A model generated the notes under the pieces. That model worked only from the letters and a program-made list of their open reading frames with translations. It was not told where the DNA came from and ran no database searches. Below are positions 48,604 to 57,732 of a stretch of DNA of 64,000 nt, one piece after another (the stretch's first letter is position 1; every line of letters begins with the position of its first letter). A program made the translations under genes and the position numbers. The DNA is from an uncultured Peptococcaceae bacterium. GTDB taxonomy: Bacteria; Bacillota; Peptococcia; Peptococcales; Peptococcaceae. Location of the stretch: assembly GCA_902492275.1 (NCBI GenBank), contig CABUKW010000002.1, positions 1-64,000 on the forward strand, in the 5' to 3' direction.

Positions 48604-51360
48604 TTGCTGAAACTATCGTTTGTTTGTCTGGACACGGAAACCACCGGTCTGGACCAATCATCAGAAATTATTGAAATCGGCATGGTAAAAGTTATTGACG
48701 GACAGATTGCTGACCGCTACAGCCAACTGATTAAGCCTTACAATCCTATTCCAGAAAACATTGTGCAGCTTACTGGTATCGATGACGACATGGTAGAGCA
48801 TCAGCCTCACTGGTGCGATGTCGAGCAGGCTGTGCTGGATTTCATCGGAGACTTTATGCTGGTGGCCCACAATGTCAGCTTCGACAAAGGCATGCTGGAG
48901 CAGCATCTGGGCCGGATACTGCCCAATCAATGGGTGGATACCCATGATGCAGCCAAAATTTTTCTGCCTACCTTAACCAGCTACAAGCTGATTAGTATTG
49001 CCGGCGCGCTGGGCATCGACAGCCAAGGCTTTCACCGCGCGCTGCAGGATGCTGACAGCACTGCCCAGGTGTTGTTAGCATTAAGCGATAAAGCCTGCCA
49101 GCTAAACCCATTCCTGTTGCAGAAAATTTTAGCCATTTTTGAAAAGGATGACTGTGGACTAGTCACCTGGCTAGAAAAAATCCGCACTGAGGCGGTAGCC
49201 CATGCGGAAATCGGCAAAAAGTATGATACTGTAGAGCCGGCGCCGGTATACGGTAAACGGCCGCTGCTCAGCTTCCATCAAACCAAAAAATTCTTTGAAC
49301 CAGACGGTTTAATGGCCCACGCTTCACCATCTTATCAGCACCGCCCGCAGCAAATAGAAATGCAGCAGAGCATTGCCAATGCCTTTTTGAACAGCAGCCA
49401 CGGTATTATTGAGGCAGGCACCGGCACCGGCAAATCCTTTGCCTATCTGCTGCCGGCGCTGTTATGGGCTTACGAGAACCAATGCCGGGTACTGGTTTCT
49501 ACCAACACCATTGCATTACAGGAGCAGCTTTATCAGAAGGACATTCCCTTTCTGAAGCAGTGCCTGGATTACGATTTTCCGGTGGCATTGAGCAAAGGCC
49601 GCAGCAACTATATTTGTATGCGCCGCTTTCAACAATATCTCAATCAGGCGGCCACAGTGAGCTGGAATGAAAAAATCTTTCTGGCGGAGCTGGTCTACTG
49701 GCTGACTATCACCACCCAGGGCGACAAAGAAACGCTCAATCTCAATAAGCTGGAACAACAATTCTGGGCAACGATTGCCAGCCAGAGCGAAACCTGTATC
49801 GGCAGTCAGTGCGGTCAAATTCGTGACTGTTACTACATGCGCAACCGTAAGGAATGCGAAAACAGCATGCTCATTATCACCAATCATGCACTGTTATTGC
49901 AGAATATTAAATTGGAAAATCAAATCCTTCCCTCCTATGAATATATTATTGTGGACGAAGCCCACAATCTGGAGGATGAAGCTACCCGGCAATTTACCGA
50001 TACGGTGGATTTGGAATTTCTGCGTAAGAACAGTCAGCACTTACTGCGCAGCAACAGTGTTGTGGCCCGCATCATCAACAAGGTGAAAGATATGGCAGAA
50101 GCCAGCGAGGTCTATGACGATTTGCTTTTATCCCAGCGGCAGCTCAAAGAGGACGTAGACTTTTTGGAAAGCAACATCAAAACGGCCATTGATTATATCT
50201 TTACCATAGGGCAGCTTTCTCACAACAACGAATGGCGCATCACCGCCAAAGAGCGAAAGAGCGACTGGTGGCAGGAATTAGCTGCCCAACTGGACCGCAT
50301 CAATGATTTAGTACGCACCGTCCACAACCGGCTTTCCCATATTCGCAACCGGATAGATATGTTTGAAGACACCGATTTGTTAGCCAAAGAGCTAGTCTTT
50401 CAGCAAAGTTGGTTTGGGGAGCAGAACAAATTCATTGAAACATTCTTAGGCGAGAAGCGCAAAAACGACATTTACTGGATTGAGTACACCCGTAGCAGTT
50501 GGGGCTCCAATCTTTGCCTTTCGGTAGCCCCTATTGACGTGATGCCGATGCTCAAAGAACGGCTCTTTGATACCAATGAAAGCGTCATTCTCACCTCAGC
50601 TACGCTGGCCATTGCCAATAATCTGAAATATACGGCGCAGCTTTATCTGTTGGAGGAATACGAGTATATCTCGTACATTACGCCTTCACCTTTCGATTAT
50701 TCCAAACAATCCTGCATTGCCATTCCCACTGACATTGCCGACTATTCCCAAGTCAGTGAGGAAACCTATTCGGCTATGTTGATTAGCAGTTTGGAAAAAA
50801 TCTTTCAGTCGGTGACTGGTGGTGTGCTGGTACTATTCACATCCTACGCCATGCTGAACAAAACCTATTTTGCACTTAAACGCAATCCAGCGCTGAGCAG
50901 CTACAACATTCTGGCTCACGGACAAGACGGCAACCGCACCAGCATTCTGCAAAGTCTGAACAGAACAGAAAATACCATTGTTTTAGGCGCCAATAGCTTC
51001 TGGGAAGGCGTGGATGTAAAAGGCACAGGATTAACCACCCTGATTATCACCAAATTGCCCTTCCAACCACCCACCAAGCCCATCACCAGCGCCAAGATGG
51101 AATATATTCAGTCCCAAGGCAAAAACGGCTTTACCGCCTACAGTCTGCCCCAAGCCATACTCAAATTCCGGCAGGGCTGTGGACGGCTCATCCGCTCCGC
51201 CGATGACTGGGGCTCCATCATCATTCTGGATAAGCGGCTTCTGAGCAAAGGCTACGGCAAGGACTTTCTCAATTCTCTGCCCCATCAACCCATTATCCGC
51301 AAACCATTGAACGAGGTCTGCCAAACTTTGCAGCAATGGATGCAGAAAAAAGCGAAATAA
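48604..51360 (+). CDS. dinG: DinG-type helicase fused to a DEDDh exonuclease
   Basis: 918 residues. N-terminal 170 residues are a DnaQ-like 3'-5' exonuclease: CLDTETTGL (Exo I), HNVSFD (Exo II), HRALQDAD (Exo III), all acidic residues and the His kept. Then a superfamily 2 helicase of the DinG/XPD branch: EAGTGTGKS Walker A near residue 275, four cysteines of an iron-sulfur domain (CIGSQCGQIRDC and C at about 420), VDEAHNLED, and GANSFWEGVD near the end. This fusion is the usual Firmicute form. TTG start at 48604 with GGAGGAG 6 bases upstream. Acts on DNA in repair or replication-fork rescue. Confidence 0.95.
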   Translation: MLKLSFVCLDTETTGLDQSSEIIEIGMVKVIDGQIADRYSQLIKPYNPIPENIVQLTGIDDDMVEHQPHWCDVEQAVLDFIGDFMLVAHNVSFDKGMLEQHLGRILPNQWVDTHDAAKIFLPTLTSYKLISIAGALGIDSQGFHRALQDADSTAQVLLALSDKACQLNPFLLQKILAIFEKDDCGLVTWLEKIRTEAVAHAEIGKKYDTVEPAPVYGKRPLLSFHQTKKFFEPDGLMAHASPSYQHRPQQIEMQQSIANAFLNSSHGIIEAGTGTGKSFAYLLPALLWAYENQCRVLVSTNTIALQEQLYQKDIPFLKQCLDYDFPVALSKGRSNYICMRRFQQYLNQAATVSWNEKIFLAELVYWLTITTQGDKETLNLNKLEQQFWATIASQSETCIGSQCGQIRDCYYMRNRKECENSMLIITNHALLLQNIKLENQILPSYEYIIVDEAHNLEDEATRQFTDTVDLEFLRKNSQHLLRSNSVVARIINKVKDMAEASEVYDDLLLSQRQLKEDVDFLESNIKTAIDYIFTIGQLSHNNEWRITAKERKSDWWQELAAQLDRINDLVRTVHNRLSHIRNRIDMFEDTDLLAKELVFQQSWFGEQNKFIETFLGEKRKNDIYWIEYTRSSWGSNLCLSVAPIDVMPMLKERLFDTNESVILTSATLAIANNLKYTAQLYLLEEYEYISYITPSPFDYSKQSCIAIPTDIADYSQVSEETYSAMLISSLEKIFQSVTGGVLVLFTSYAMLNKTYFALKRNPALSSYNILAHGQDGNRTSILQSLNRTENTIVLGANSFWEGVDVKGTGLTTLIITKLPFQPPTKPITSAKMEYIQSQGKNGFTAYSLPQAILKFRQGCGRLIRSADDWGSIIILDKRLLSKGYGKDFLNSLPHQPIIRKPLNEVCQTLQQWMQKKAK

Positions 51361-51365
51361 AACGG

Positions 51366-51412
51366 AAAAGCTGCGTATCGTGGAAGAACAACTTCCGCAA
51401 TACACAGCTTTT
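51366..51412 (+). terminator. Bidirectional terminator after the dinG-like gene
   Basis: Outer AAAAGCTG/CAGCTTTT and inner GGAAG/CTTCC helices, followed by TTTCTTTATC on the plus strand and a T run on the minus strand, so it serves the convergent gene ending at 51416 as well. Confidence 0.8.
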
Positions 51413-51415
51413 TCT

Positions 51416-51811
51416 TTATCCGCGCAGCATCATAACCAACTCGGCAAGTCCCATACCGAAAGCCACCATCAAAAACACCATGCCCATAGAGTTCATGCGG
51501 TTCTGCCGCTTTTCTGTTTCTTCATAGCGGCCCGCCCGCATTATCAATACGCCACAGCAACCCATCAAAACATAACAGCCTATCTGCAGCCAACGGTAGA
51601 TCTCCTGCCCATAAGCAGAGCCAGAAGCAAAACTGATAATCACAGCAATCAGCGCCAGCACCATGGCAGCGCCATAAAATTTCTGCCGTTTGGATTTCCA
51701 TGCTTTTTTCTGCTGCTCTACAGCAGCCTTTCTCTCTTTTTTACTCGCCTTACGCTCTGCCGGCTTTTCCAGCGGCGCGGACACCGGCTTCTTTTGTTTT
51801 TTCTTTGTCAT
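51416..51811 (-). CDS. Small membrane protein with basic N-terminus
   Basis: 131 residues. Residues 1-45 are strongly basic (Lys-rich, probably cytoplasmic and disordered), followed by two or three membrane helices (FYGAAMVLALIAVIISFASG, LQIGCYVLMGCCGVLIM and MGMVFLMVAFGMGLAELVMM). No family recognised. ATG at 51811 follows GAGGAG by 6 bases, 11 bases after the transglutaminase-like gene, so both form one operon. Confidence 0.65.
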   Translation of the reverse strand: MTKKKQKKPVSAPLEKPAERKASKKERKAAVEQQKKAWKSKRQKFYGAAMVLALIAVIISFASGSAYGQEIYRWLQIGCYVLMGCCGVLIMRAGRYEETEKRQNRMNSMGMVFLMVAFGMGLAELVMMLRG

Positions 51812-51822
51812 TCTATGCTCCT

Positions 51823-52428
51823 CTATAACCGTTCCGGCAATTTTTTCTGCAGCAATTCCACACAATCGGTATTTTCTTCCAATACCCTGGTGGTTGCCAC
51901 CGGCGGCTCTGCATAAATCACCGGATAATCCACCTCGTCCAACTCGGTCCGCACGGAAAACACCAGTTGCTCCTGTTCTGGTCTTGCCACATCAAATTCT
52001 GCCACTTTGCCCGGCAAATTGCCGCGGGCGTCTATCCGTACCCATTTCTGTAAATCGGACAAATAAACAGCATTTAAGGCATGAATAATATGGTCATTGG
52101 CCCGCGCCAAACGCTGATAGCACAAACCTGTGGCAATGCCCTGACTGCGCAATAACGCCGCCAGCAACATAGATTTGACATAGCAGACTCCCTCCCCCTC
52201 AGCCAAAGCTTCCGAGGCCGTATGGGTAATTTTATGGCTTCCAATATCGCCTGAATGGGGAATTTCATCCCGCACAAAGGTAAACGCCGCTTTAATCTTT
52301 TCCCTCTCCTCTTTGCATTCAGCAAACAGCTCTGCTGCCTTTTTCTGAATAAAGGGATGCTGCCAATCAATATAATGACTGGAAGCTAAATATGCCTGCA
52401 AATTTTCACATTCTAATTGATATTTCAT
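51823..52428 (-). CDS. Transglutaminase-like cysteine protease-fold protein
   Basis: 201 residues. The Cys-His-Asp triad of the transglutaminase-like fold is visible: GVCYVKS (Cys near 82), IIHALNAVY (His near 115) and RIDARGN (Asp near 132). Bacterial members without signal peptides usually act as cytoplasmic peptidases or peptide-modifying enzymes; the substrate is unknown. ATG at 52428 has AAGGAG 9 bases upstream. First gene of a two-gene operon with the small membrane protein. Confidence 0.82.
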   Translation of the reverse strand: MKYQLECENLQAYLASSHYIDWQHPFIQKKAAELFAECKEEREKIKAAFTFVRDEIPHSGDIGSHKITHTASEALAEGEGVCYVKSMLLAALLRSQGIATGLCYQRLARANDHIIHALNAVYLSDLQKWVRIDARGNLPGKVAEFDVARPEQEQLVFSVRTELDEVDYPVIYAEPPVATTRVLEENTDCVELLQKKLPERL

Positions 52429-52570
52429 CGTTCAAGACTCCTTCCCGTTCCACTATCTTCAGTATACTCCATTTTCATTGCCAGGAAAAGATTTTTCTCT
52501 TGTTTCACCCCTTGACAAGTGGTGTATAATAGTAATAAGATTTTGATTTTCATCAGGGAGGTTTTTTCTC

Positions 52571-53101
52571 ATGCGTTACGCAATTCTTTATGATAGTCAC
52601 ACTGGCAATACCGCCAAAGTAGCTCAAACCATCCGCCATTCCTTGCCGGAAGACGAATGTTTATGCTTTTATTCCACCATCGAAGCCTTAAAGCATCCAG
52701 AAAAATTTGCAGACGCCGATTTGATTTTCTACGGTTTCTGGGCGGACCGTTTATCTTGCCCGGAACAATCGCAAAAAGTGATGGCGCAGCTGCCTGCCAC
52801 CAAAATTGCTTTATTCGGCACTGCCGGTTTTGGCGAAGGCGACACCTATTATCAGAAAATCCTGAATAACGCCGCCCAATATTTACCGCAGGGCGCAACC
52901 TTGCAGGGCACCTTTATGTGTACCGGCAAAATGCCGCTGGAAGTGCAGGAGCAATACCTCAAGCTGCTGCACGACCCTGTCATGCAGGAACAGGCCAAAG
53001 AAATGCTGAAAAATTTCGATATGGTAAAAGGCCATCCAGACCAAAAAGATTTAGAAGCGGTCAGAGCCTTTGCACAGCAGCAGTACAGCACAGCAAAATA
53101 A
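52571..53101 (+). CDS. Flavodoxin-family protein
   Basis: 176 residues. YDSHTGNTAKVA is the FMN phosphate loop, IFYGFWADRLSCPE and ALFGTAGFGEGDTYY are the two loops around the isoalloxazine ring. A 35-residue C-terminal extension beyond the flavodoxin core holds a CTGKMP segment and a helical tail. It is probably an electron carrier or a small flavin reductase, fitting an anaerobe with ferredoxin metabolism. ATG at 52571 follows GGGAGG. Monocistronic, with its own terminator. Confidence 0.88.
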   Translation: MRYAILYDSHTGNTAKVAQTIRHSLPEDECLCFYSTIEALKHPEKFADADLIFYGFWADRLSCPEQSQKVMAQLPATKIALFGTAGFGEGDTYYQKILNNAAQYLPQGATLQGTFMCTGKMPLEVQEQYLKLLHDPVMQEQAKEMLKNFDMVKGHPDQKDLEAVRAFAQQQYSTAK

Positions 53102-53109
53102 TGACGTCG

Positions 53110-53130
53110 GCCCCGCCCTGCAAGCGGGGC
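53110..53130 (+). terminator. Terminator of the flavodoxin gene
   Basis: 7-bp GC-rich stem GCCCCGC/GCGGGGC, 7-base loop, followed by TTTTATTTG, 8 bases past the stop codon. Confidence 0.9.
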
Positions 53131-53147
53131 TTTTATTTGTCTGCAAG

Positions 53148-53588
53148 TTAGCTTAGCTTTTTCTGCATAAACACCATCTCTTCGTTGGTCTCTAAGCCCA
53201 TTTTATTATAAAAACCCTCGGCAGCGGGATGCCGCAGCGTGTACAAGATTATTTCACGAATGCCTCGCTGCTGCAGCCGGCGTTCCAGCTCCTGATAAAT
53301 GTTTGTCCCTAAGCCCTGCCCACGGCGGCTGTTATCCACACAAAATTCTCTAATTTGAAACTGCGTGCCATTATAAAACGGTTCCGCATCGCCGAGAATC
53401 ATACCGCAAAGTCCCTGTTCCTCATAAGCCAGCAGACCGTAAGCGCTAGGCCGCTGCAGCATCTGCCGCAGCCGTTGGCTGGCTGTCTCCTGGGTCCACT
53501 GCTCATTCCAGGGCGGCGCATTGAACGACGCCACATAAAGCGCCGCAATATCGGCAACGTCCTCCAACAGAAATTGTCTGTAATTCAT
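53148..53588 (-). CDS. GNAT-family N-acetyltransferase
   Basis: 146 residues with the GNAT core: FCVDNSRRGQGLGTNIYQELE holds the acetyl-CoA pyrophosphate loop (RRGQGLG), and the C-terminal AAEGFYNKMGLE is typical. Substrate unknown. ATG at 53588 with AGGAG 8 bases upstream. No operon partner. Confidence 0.88.
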   Translation of the reverse strand: MNYRQFLLEDVADIAALYVASFNAPPWNEQWTQETASQRLRQMLQRPSAYGLLAYEEQGLCGMILGDAEPFYNGTQFQIREFCVDNSRRGQGLGTNIYQELERRLQQRGIREIILYTLRHPAAEGFYNKMGLETNEEMVFMQKKLS

Positions 53589-53607
53589 ACCATGCTCCTA
53601 TAAAAAT

Positions 53608-53641
53608 AGGGCTGTCAACCTTTTTTAAGCCGACAAGCCCT
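53608..53641 (-). terminator. Terminator of the shikimate cluster
   Basis: Stem AGGGCT.GTC with GACAAGCCCT (one bulge), followed on the minus strand by ATTTTTA. It lies 11 bases past the yqeY stop codon and ends the aro transcript. Confidence 0.75.
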
Positions 53642-53651
53642 CGTGTATCGT

Positions 53652-54089
53652 TTATTTTAACAAGGCATCCACTGCAGCGCCAATCACTTTGCCGTCTGCT
53701 TTGCCCTTCAATTCACCCATAACGGTTTTCATAATCATACCTTTGTTTTTCACGGTCGTTTCCAAGCCGGCTTTGGCAATCAATTCTGCCACAGCGGCTG
53801 CCACTTCCTCAGCGCTCATCTGTTTAGGCAGATAGCTTTCCAGAATGGCAATTTCCGCTTGCAGCTCGGCAATCTTATCTTCCCGGCCCTGCGCCATTTC
53901 CAGCGCTTCCCGTTCCTGCTTCAGCTCTTTGGAGATAACCTCCAAGCATTCCTGTTCGGTACAATCGCGGCCCAATTCCTTATGCTTATACGTCAAGCCG
54001 GATAACAGCATGGTGATGACTTTATTTTTCACTGTATTCTTTTCTTTTAATGCAGACATTTTATCGGCACGTAACCGTGCAGTATACAT
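53652..54089 (-). CDS. yqeY: YqeY/GatB-like domain protein
   Basis: 145 residues, the length of YqeY. It matches the helical GatB/YqeY domain: a helical start with LKEKNTVKNKVITMLLSG, then ELQAEIAILESYLPKQMS and the closing AMKTVMGELKGKADGK-like segment. The family resembles the tRNA-binding tail of amidotransferases; its role is unknown. ATG at 54089 with AAGGAG 5 bases upstream; 57 bases after aroH. Confidence 0.9.
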   Translation of the reverse strand: MYTARLRADKMSALKEKNTVKNKVITMLLSGLTYKHKELGRDCTEQECLEVISKELKQEREALEMAQGREDKIAELQAEIAILESYLPKQMSAEEVAAAVAELIAKAGLETTVKNKGMIMKTVMGELKGKADGKVIGAAVDALLK

Positions 54090-54146
54090 AAAAACTCCTT
54101 CTTTCCTGACAATTTTCGTTTTTAACTCCAATAGGATTCAGCCTTT

Positions 54147-54503
54147 TTATTTTGCCAAATCGGGACGCAGACAAACTGCGTTGCCTAAATAAACATGCTG
54201 CACCGCAGCCTTGTTTTCCTGCTCGGTCAACAGCATAACACGGATACAGGACGGCAACGACCCTTCCACATACATTTCTTGCACACAAAACAGCGGCACC
54301 TGATCCCACCCCGGCAGTTCCCGAGCAAATTTGGCAGGATAAGCGGCGTCTAAATCTTTTGTCGCTGTAAAAGTTGCATTAATAATATTCTCCGCCTGTA
54401 ATCCATTTTCCTCCATAATCGCCTGTAACAATTCCAGCGTACAGCTGCGAATAGCTTCCGCCGTGTTGGCCTGTGCGGTGTGCGCACCACGAATTGCTTT
54501 CAT
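54147..54503 (-). CDS. aroH: Chorismate mutase, AroH type
   Basis: 118 residues of the monofunctional Bacillus AroH fold: MKAIRGAHTAQANTAEAIRS at the N-terminus (Arg in the active site), a middle ATKDLDAAYPAKFARELPG, and PSCIRVML with the later conserved Arg. It turns chorismate into prephenate for Phe and Tyr. ATG at 54503 with AAGGTG upstream, 11 bases after aroB. Confidence 0.95.
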   Translation of the reverse strand: MKAIRGAHTAQANTAEAIRSCTLELLQAIMEENGLQAENIINATFTATKDLDAAYPAKFARELPGWDQVPLFCVQEMYVEGSLPSCIRVMLLTEQENKAAVQHVYLGNAVCLRPDLAK

Positions 54504-54514
54504 CACTTCACCTT

Positions 54515-55615
54515 CTATGCCTCAATATCTTTTTGCAGAAGCATTCGAATTGCTTCCTGCTCAATACCTTTTACAATTTTAACACTGCCCAGCTTTTCTG
54601 GCAAGATGAACACCAACTGCCCATCCTGCACTTTTTTATCCAATAGCATACCATTTAAAATATCTTCTATCGCCAACGATTTATCCACCTGGGTGGGTAA
54701 TTGAAACTGCTGCAACAGCTCTTTCAATTCGCTTTCCACCACAGCATCGCAGAAACCCTGTTCCGCTGCATAGCGAGCAGCCAGCACCATACCGACTGCC
54801 ACCGCTTCTCCGTGCAGATAGCCCTGATAATGGCCGGCCAATTCCAGGCCATGACCAATGGTATGTCCATAATTCAGCTTGGCGCGCACGCCGCTTTCTG
54901 TTTCATCCAGCGCCACCACATCCGCTTTTAAACGGCAGCAATCGGCAATCACCTCTGCCACAGCTTCCAAATCCCGCTGTAAAATAGCCTCTGCATGGGC
55001 CTGCAAAAAGCGGAAAAAGTGAATATCATAAATAACGCCATACTTCACCACTTCTGCTAAACCATTTTGCCAATGGCGCTGCTCTAAGGTCTGTAAAGTT
55101 TCCAAATCAATGAGCACCAGTCGCGGCTGATAAAAGGAGCCTATCATATTTTTCCCCAGCGCGTGATTGACCGCCACCTTGCCGCCTACACTGCTGTCCA
55201 CCTGCGCCAACAAAGAGGTCGGAATTTGAAAAAAAGTAACGCCTCGCTGATAAATGCTGGCCACAAAGCCGGCCAAATCGCCTACCACACCGCCGCCTAA
55301 GGCAATTACGCAACTATCCCGATGGAATTTTTTCTCCAGCAGCACCGTCAAAATATGTTCTGCCTGCTGCCAGCTCTTGCTGCTCTCACCGGCTGGGATG
55401 GCAATGACAGTCACCTGAAATCCCTGCTGCTCCAAGCTTTTCTGCACCGTTTCCTGATAAAGCGGCCCCACATTGCTGTCGGTAATCACGGCAGCCTGCC
55501 GCCCTTTTACCAACTCGGCAATTTTTTCACCGCAGCAGTACAATAAACCGGTACCGATTTCAATGGCATAGCTGCGCGATCCTAACGACACTTCCAATTT
55601 TTTTAATAGCTTCAT
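54515..55615 (-). CDS. aroB: 3-Dehydroquinate synthase AroB
   Basis: 366 residues. The NAD loop GGGVVGDLAGFVASIYQRG, the metal and substrate region (KNMIGSFYQP, NGLAEVVKYG) and NYGHTIGHGLE with metal His are all intact. It converts DAHP to 3-dehydroquinate. ATG at 55615 overlaps the aroK stop in ATGA; GGGAG is 8 bases upstream. Confidence 0.97.
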   Translation of the reverse strand: MKLLKKLEVSLGSRSYAIEIGTGLLYCCGEKIAELVKGRQAAVITDSNVGPLYQETVQKSLEQQGFQVTVIAIPAGESSKSWQQAEHILTVLLEKKFHRDSCVIALGGGVVGDLAGFVASIYQRGVTFFQIPTSLLAQVDSSVGGKVAVNHALGKNMIGSFYQPRLVLIDLETLQTLEQRHWQNGLAEVVKYGVIYDIHFFRFLQAHAEAILQRDLEAVAEVIADCCRLKADVVALDETESGVRAKLNYGHTIGHGLELAGHYQGYLHGEAVAVGMVLAARYAAEQGFCDAVVESELKELLQQFQLPTQVDKSLAIEDILNGMLLDKKVQDGQLVFILPEKLGSVKIVKGIEQEAIRMLLQKDIEA

Positions 55616-56148
55616 AACGCTTCTCCCGTCTGCTCTTTTAACCACGTTATTACTTGATTTGCCAACTGCTCTACTGGACAATGGCTGGTATCCAGCAATA
55701 AATCTGCCTCCCGATAACAGGGCATCCGCTGCGCCAGCACCTGCTCAATGCGCTCTAGCTTACTCTGCCCCGGCTCTCGCTGCTCCAGCACCGGCCGCAC
55801 CGTACGCTCTTGATTTACCCGCTCCAAAATAATTTGAGGCTGCGCCAAAAGACTGATAACAAAGCAATGTTCCCGCATAACTGCACGGTTTTCCGCCCGC
55901 AGCACAGCACCGCCGCCAGGAGAAATAATCAAATTGGGCTGAGCCGCGTAACGACACAACACCTCATGCTCCATCTGCCGGAAGGCTTCCTCGCCAAAAC
56001 GGACAAAAATTTCGCCAATCGCCATTTGCTGTTCCTGTACAATGACGGTATCCAAATCCACCAAAGGCAGTTGCAGTCGCTTGGCCAGTTCTTTGCCCAA
56101 AGTTGTTTTCCCCGTGCCCATAAAGCCAATCAAAATCAGACTCTTCAT
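55612..56148 (-). CDS. aroK: Shikimate kinase AroK
   Basis: 178 residues. Walker A GFMGTGKTT (8-16), DLD at about 33-35, GGGAV near 81-85 for the substrate, and the lid TVRPVL. It phosphorylates shikimate at the 3-position. ATG at 56148 overlaps the aroC stop codon in ATGA, so translation is coupled. Confidence 0.96.
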   Translation of the reverse strand: MKSLILIGFMGTGKTTLGKELAKRLQLPLVDLDTVIVQEQQMAIGEIFVRFGEEAFRQMEHEVLCRYAAQPNLIISPGGGAVLRAENRAVMREHCFVISLLAQPQIILERVNQERTVRPVLEQREPGQSKLERIEQVLAQRMPCYREADLLLDTSHCPVEQLANQVITWLKEQTGEAL

Positions 56149-57308
56149 TGCATGGCCGCCTTCACATAATCCACATAGCTGTCATAATTGCGTCGTACTT
56201 CCAACAAGCTGTCGCCGCCGAATTTTTCCAAAAAGCTTTCCAAAATAGTCCAAGCCACAGCATTCTGCATCACAATCGCTGCCGCCGGTACAGCACAGGC
56301 GTCAGACCGTTCCACCGAAGCCAGACCTTCTTCATGGGTCAGAAAATCTACACTATGCAATGGCTTGTACAACGTGGGAATCGGCTTCATAGCCCCACGA
56401 ATAACCACTGGCTCCCCATTGGTCATGCTGCCTTCCAACCCGCCGCAACGGTTAGTTTTGTGATAAAAGCCTCTGCTCGCTTCATAAAAAATTTCATCAT
56501 GCACCTGAGAGCCGGGCAGAACAGCGGCCTGAAAGCCCAAGCCAATCTCTACCCCTTTAAAGGCCTGGATGCTCATAACAGCCTGCGCCAAACGGCCGTC
56601 CAACTTGCGGTCATAATGCACATAACTGCCAATTCCCAAAGGCAGCCCTTGCACCACCACTTCTACCACACCGCCTAAGGTATCACCTTGGCTCTTTGCC
56701 CGGTCAATCAACTGCACCATATCTTGCTCGGCTTCTTTGTCCGTACAATAAACCGGCGTTTCATATAGTCCATCATTCAAATTTTCATAATTGGGCAGCG
56801 CCTCCACCGATCCAATGCTAACCACATGGCCCCATAGCTTTACGCCAAATTGACGCAACACATCTTGCGCCAAAGCGCCCACCGCTACACGAATTGTTGT
56901 TTCCCGGGCGCTGGAGCGTTCTAAAATATTGCGCAAATCCTGTTGATGGTACTTAATACCGCCAGTCAAATCGGCATGACCAGGTCGGGGCAATGTCACC
57001 TTGCGCTTATCGGTAGCCGCGCCTGGCTCGGCCGACATAATTTTCTCCCAGTTGGCCCAATCCTTATTATGCACCATGAGCGTCACAGGAGAACCTAATG
57101 TTTTTCCATCCCGCACACCTGTGAAAATTTCCACTTTATCCTTTTCAATTTTCATTCTGCCGCCGCGGCCATGGCCACCCTGCCGTCGGGCTAGTTGTGT
57201 ATTGATAAACTCCAAATCAAGGGGAATGCCTGCCGGAAGCCCTTCTATAATAGCCACCGAACCTTTTCCATGGGATTCCCCGCCTTCTAAATAACGAATC
57301 AAAGCCAT
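56145..57308 (-). CDS. aroC: Chorismate synthase AroC
   Basis: 387 residues with the signature GESHGKGSVAIIEGLPAG at the N-terminus, GRGGRMKIEKD, and the FMN-binding RSDACAVPAAAIV near 330. It forms chorismate from EPSP using reduced FMN. ATG at 57308, after AAGAGGTG. Confidence 0.97.
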   Translation of the reverse strand: MALIRYLEGGESHGKGSVAIIEGLPAGIPLDLEFINTQLARRQGGHGRGGRMKIEKDKVEIFTGVRDGKTLGSPVTLMVHNKDWANWEKIMSAEPGAATDKRKVTLPRPGHADLTGGIKYHQQDLRNILERSSARETTIRVAVGALAQDVLRQFGVKLWGHVVSIGSVEALPNYENLNDGLYETPVYCTDKEAEQDMVQLIDRAKSQGDTLGGVVEVVVQGLPLGIGSYVHYDRKLDGRLAQAVMSIQAFKGVEIGLGFQAAVLPGSQVHDEIFYEASRGFYHKTNRCGGLEGSMTNGEPVVIRGAMKPIPTLYKPLHSVDFLTHEEGLASVERSDACAVPAAAIVMQNAVAWTILESFLEKFGGDSLLEVRRNYDSYVDYVKAAMQ

Positions 57309-57353
57309 CACCTCTTAAGGTTTCTCTCATCTACAAATACCGCTTCCTATCCA

Positions 57354-57704
57354 CTACCCGTCAAAGCGGGCCGGTAACTGGGGATCATACAACGGACATT
57401 CAAACTCCAATAAAATATCAATCAATCTGTTCATGTCAAAGCCAGATAACCCATAGCAATCAATACGCACAATCTGCGATGTGGTAAACACGGTAAAAGC
57501 GCCAGCGCCCTTTTTTTCATAATTGTCCCCATCCAACCGCTGCCAATCGGCAAAGCTGTCGGCAATGCGCTGCCGGATTTGTCCAATCGGCAGCTCCTCT
57601 AAGCCTTCCACCCGTTCTCCATCACAGCAAGCCTTTTCATACACAGTCTGATTGTCTAAATACACGCCGTCTTGATATTTCCAAAAATCCAAATCGTAAC
57701 TCAC
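57354..57704 (-). CDS. Unknown protein inside the aro operon
   Basis: 116 residues. Sequence runs MSYDLDFWKYQDGVYLDNQT at the N-terminus and ends CPLYDPQLPARFDG, rich in Asp, Tyr and Phe; no signal or membrane helix. It looks like one of the widely spread small families with an MSYDL start and CPLYDPQ end that I cannot name; some such families are immunity-like proteins, but that is a guess. GTG start at 57704 with AAGGAG 8 bases upstream. Between aroE and aroC on the same strand, with gaps of 28 and 45 bases. Confidence 0.65.
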   Translation of the reverse strand: MSYDLDFWKYQDGVYLDNQTVYEKACCDGERVEGLEELPIGQIRQRIADSFADWQRLDGDNYEKKGAGAFTVFTTSQIVRIDCYGLSGFDMNRLIDILLEFECPLYDPQLPARFDG

Positions 57705-57732
57705 GGCATAGTCTCCTTATTATCCAACCTTT

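Noticed and set aside
52512..52530. TTGACA and TATAAT before the flavodoxin gene as one promoter
   Set aside because: Only 7 bases separate them; they cannot form one promoter, and no other -35 fits well.
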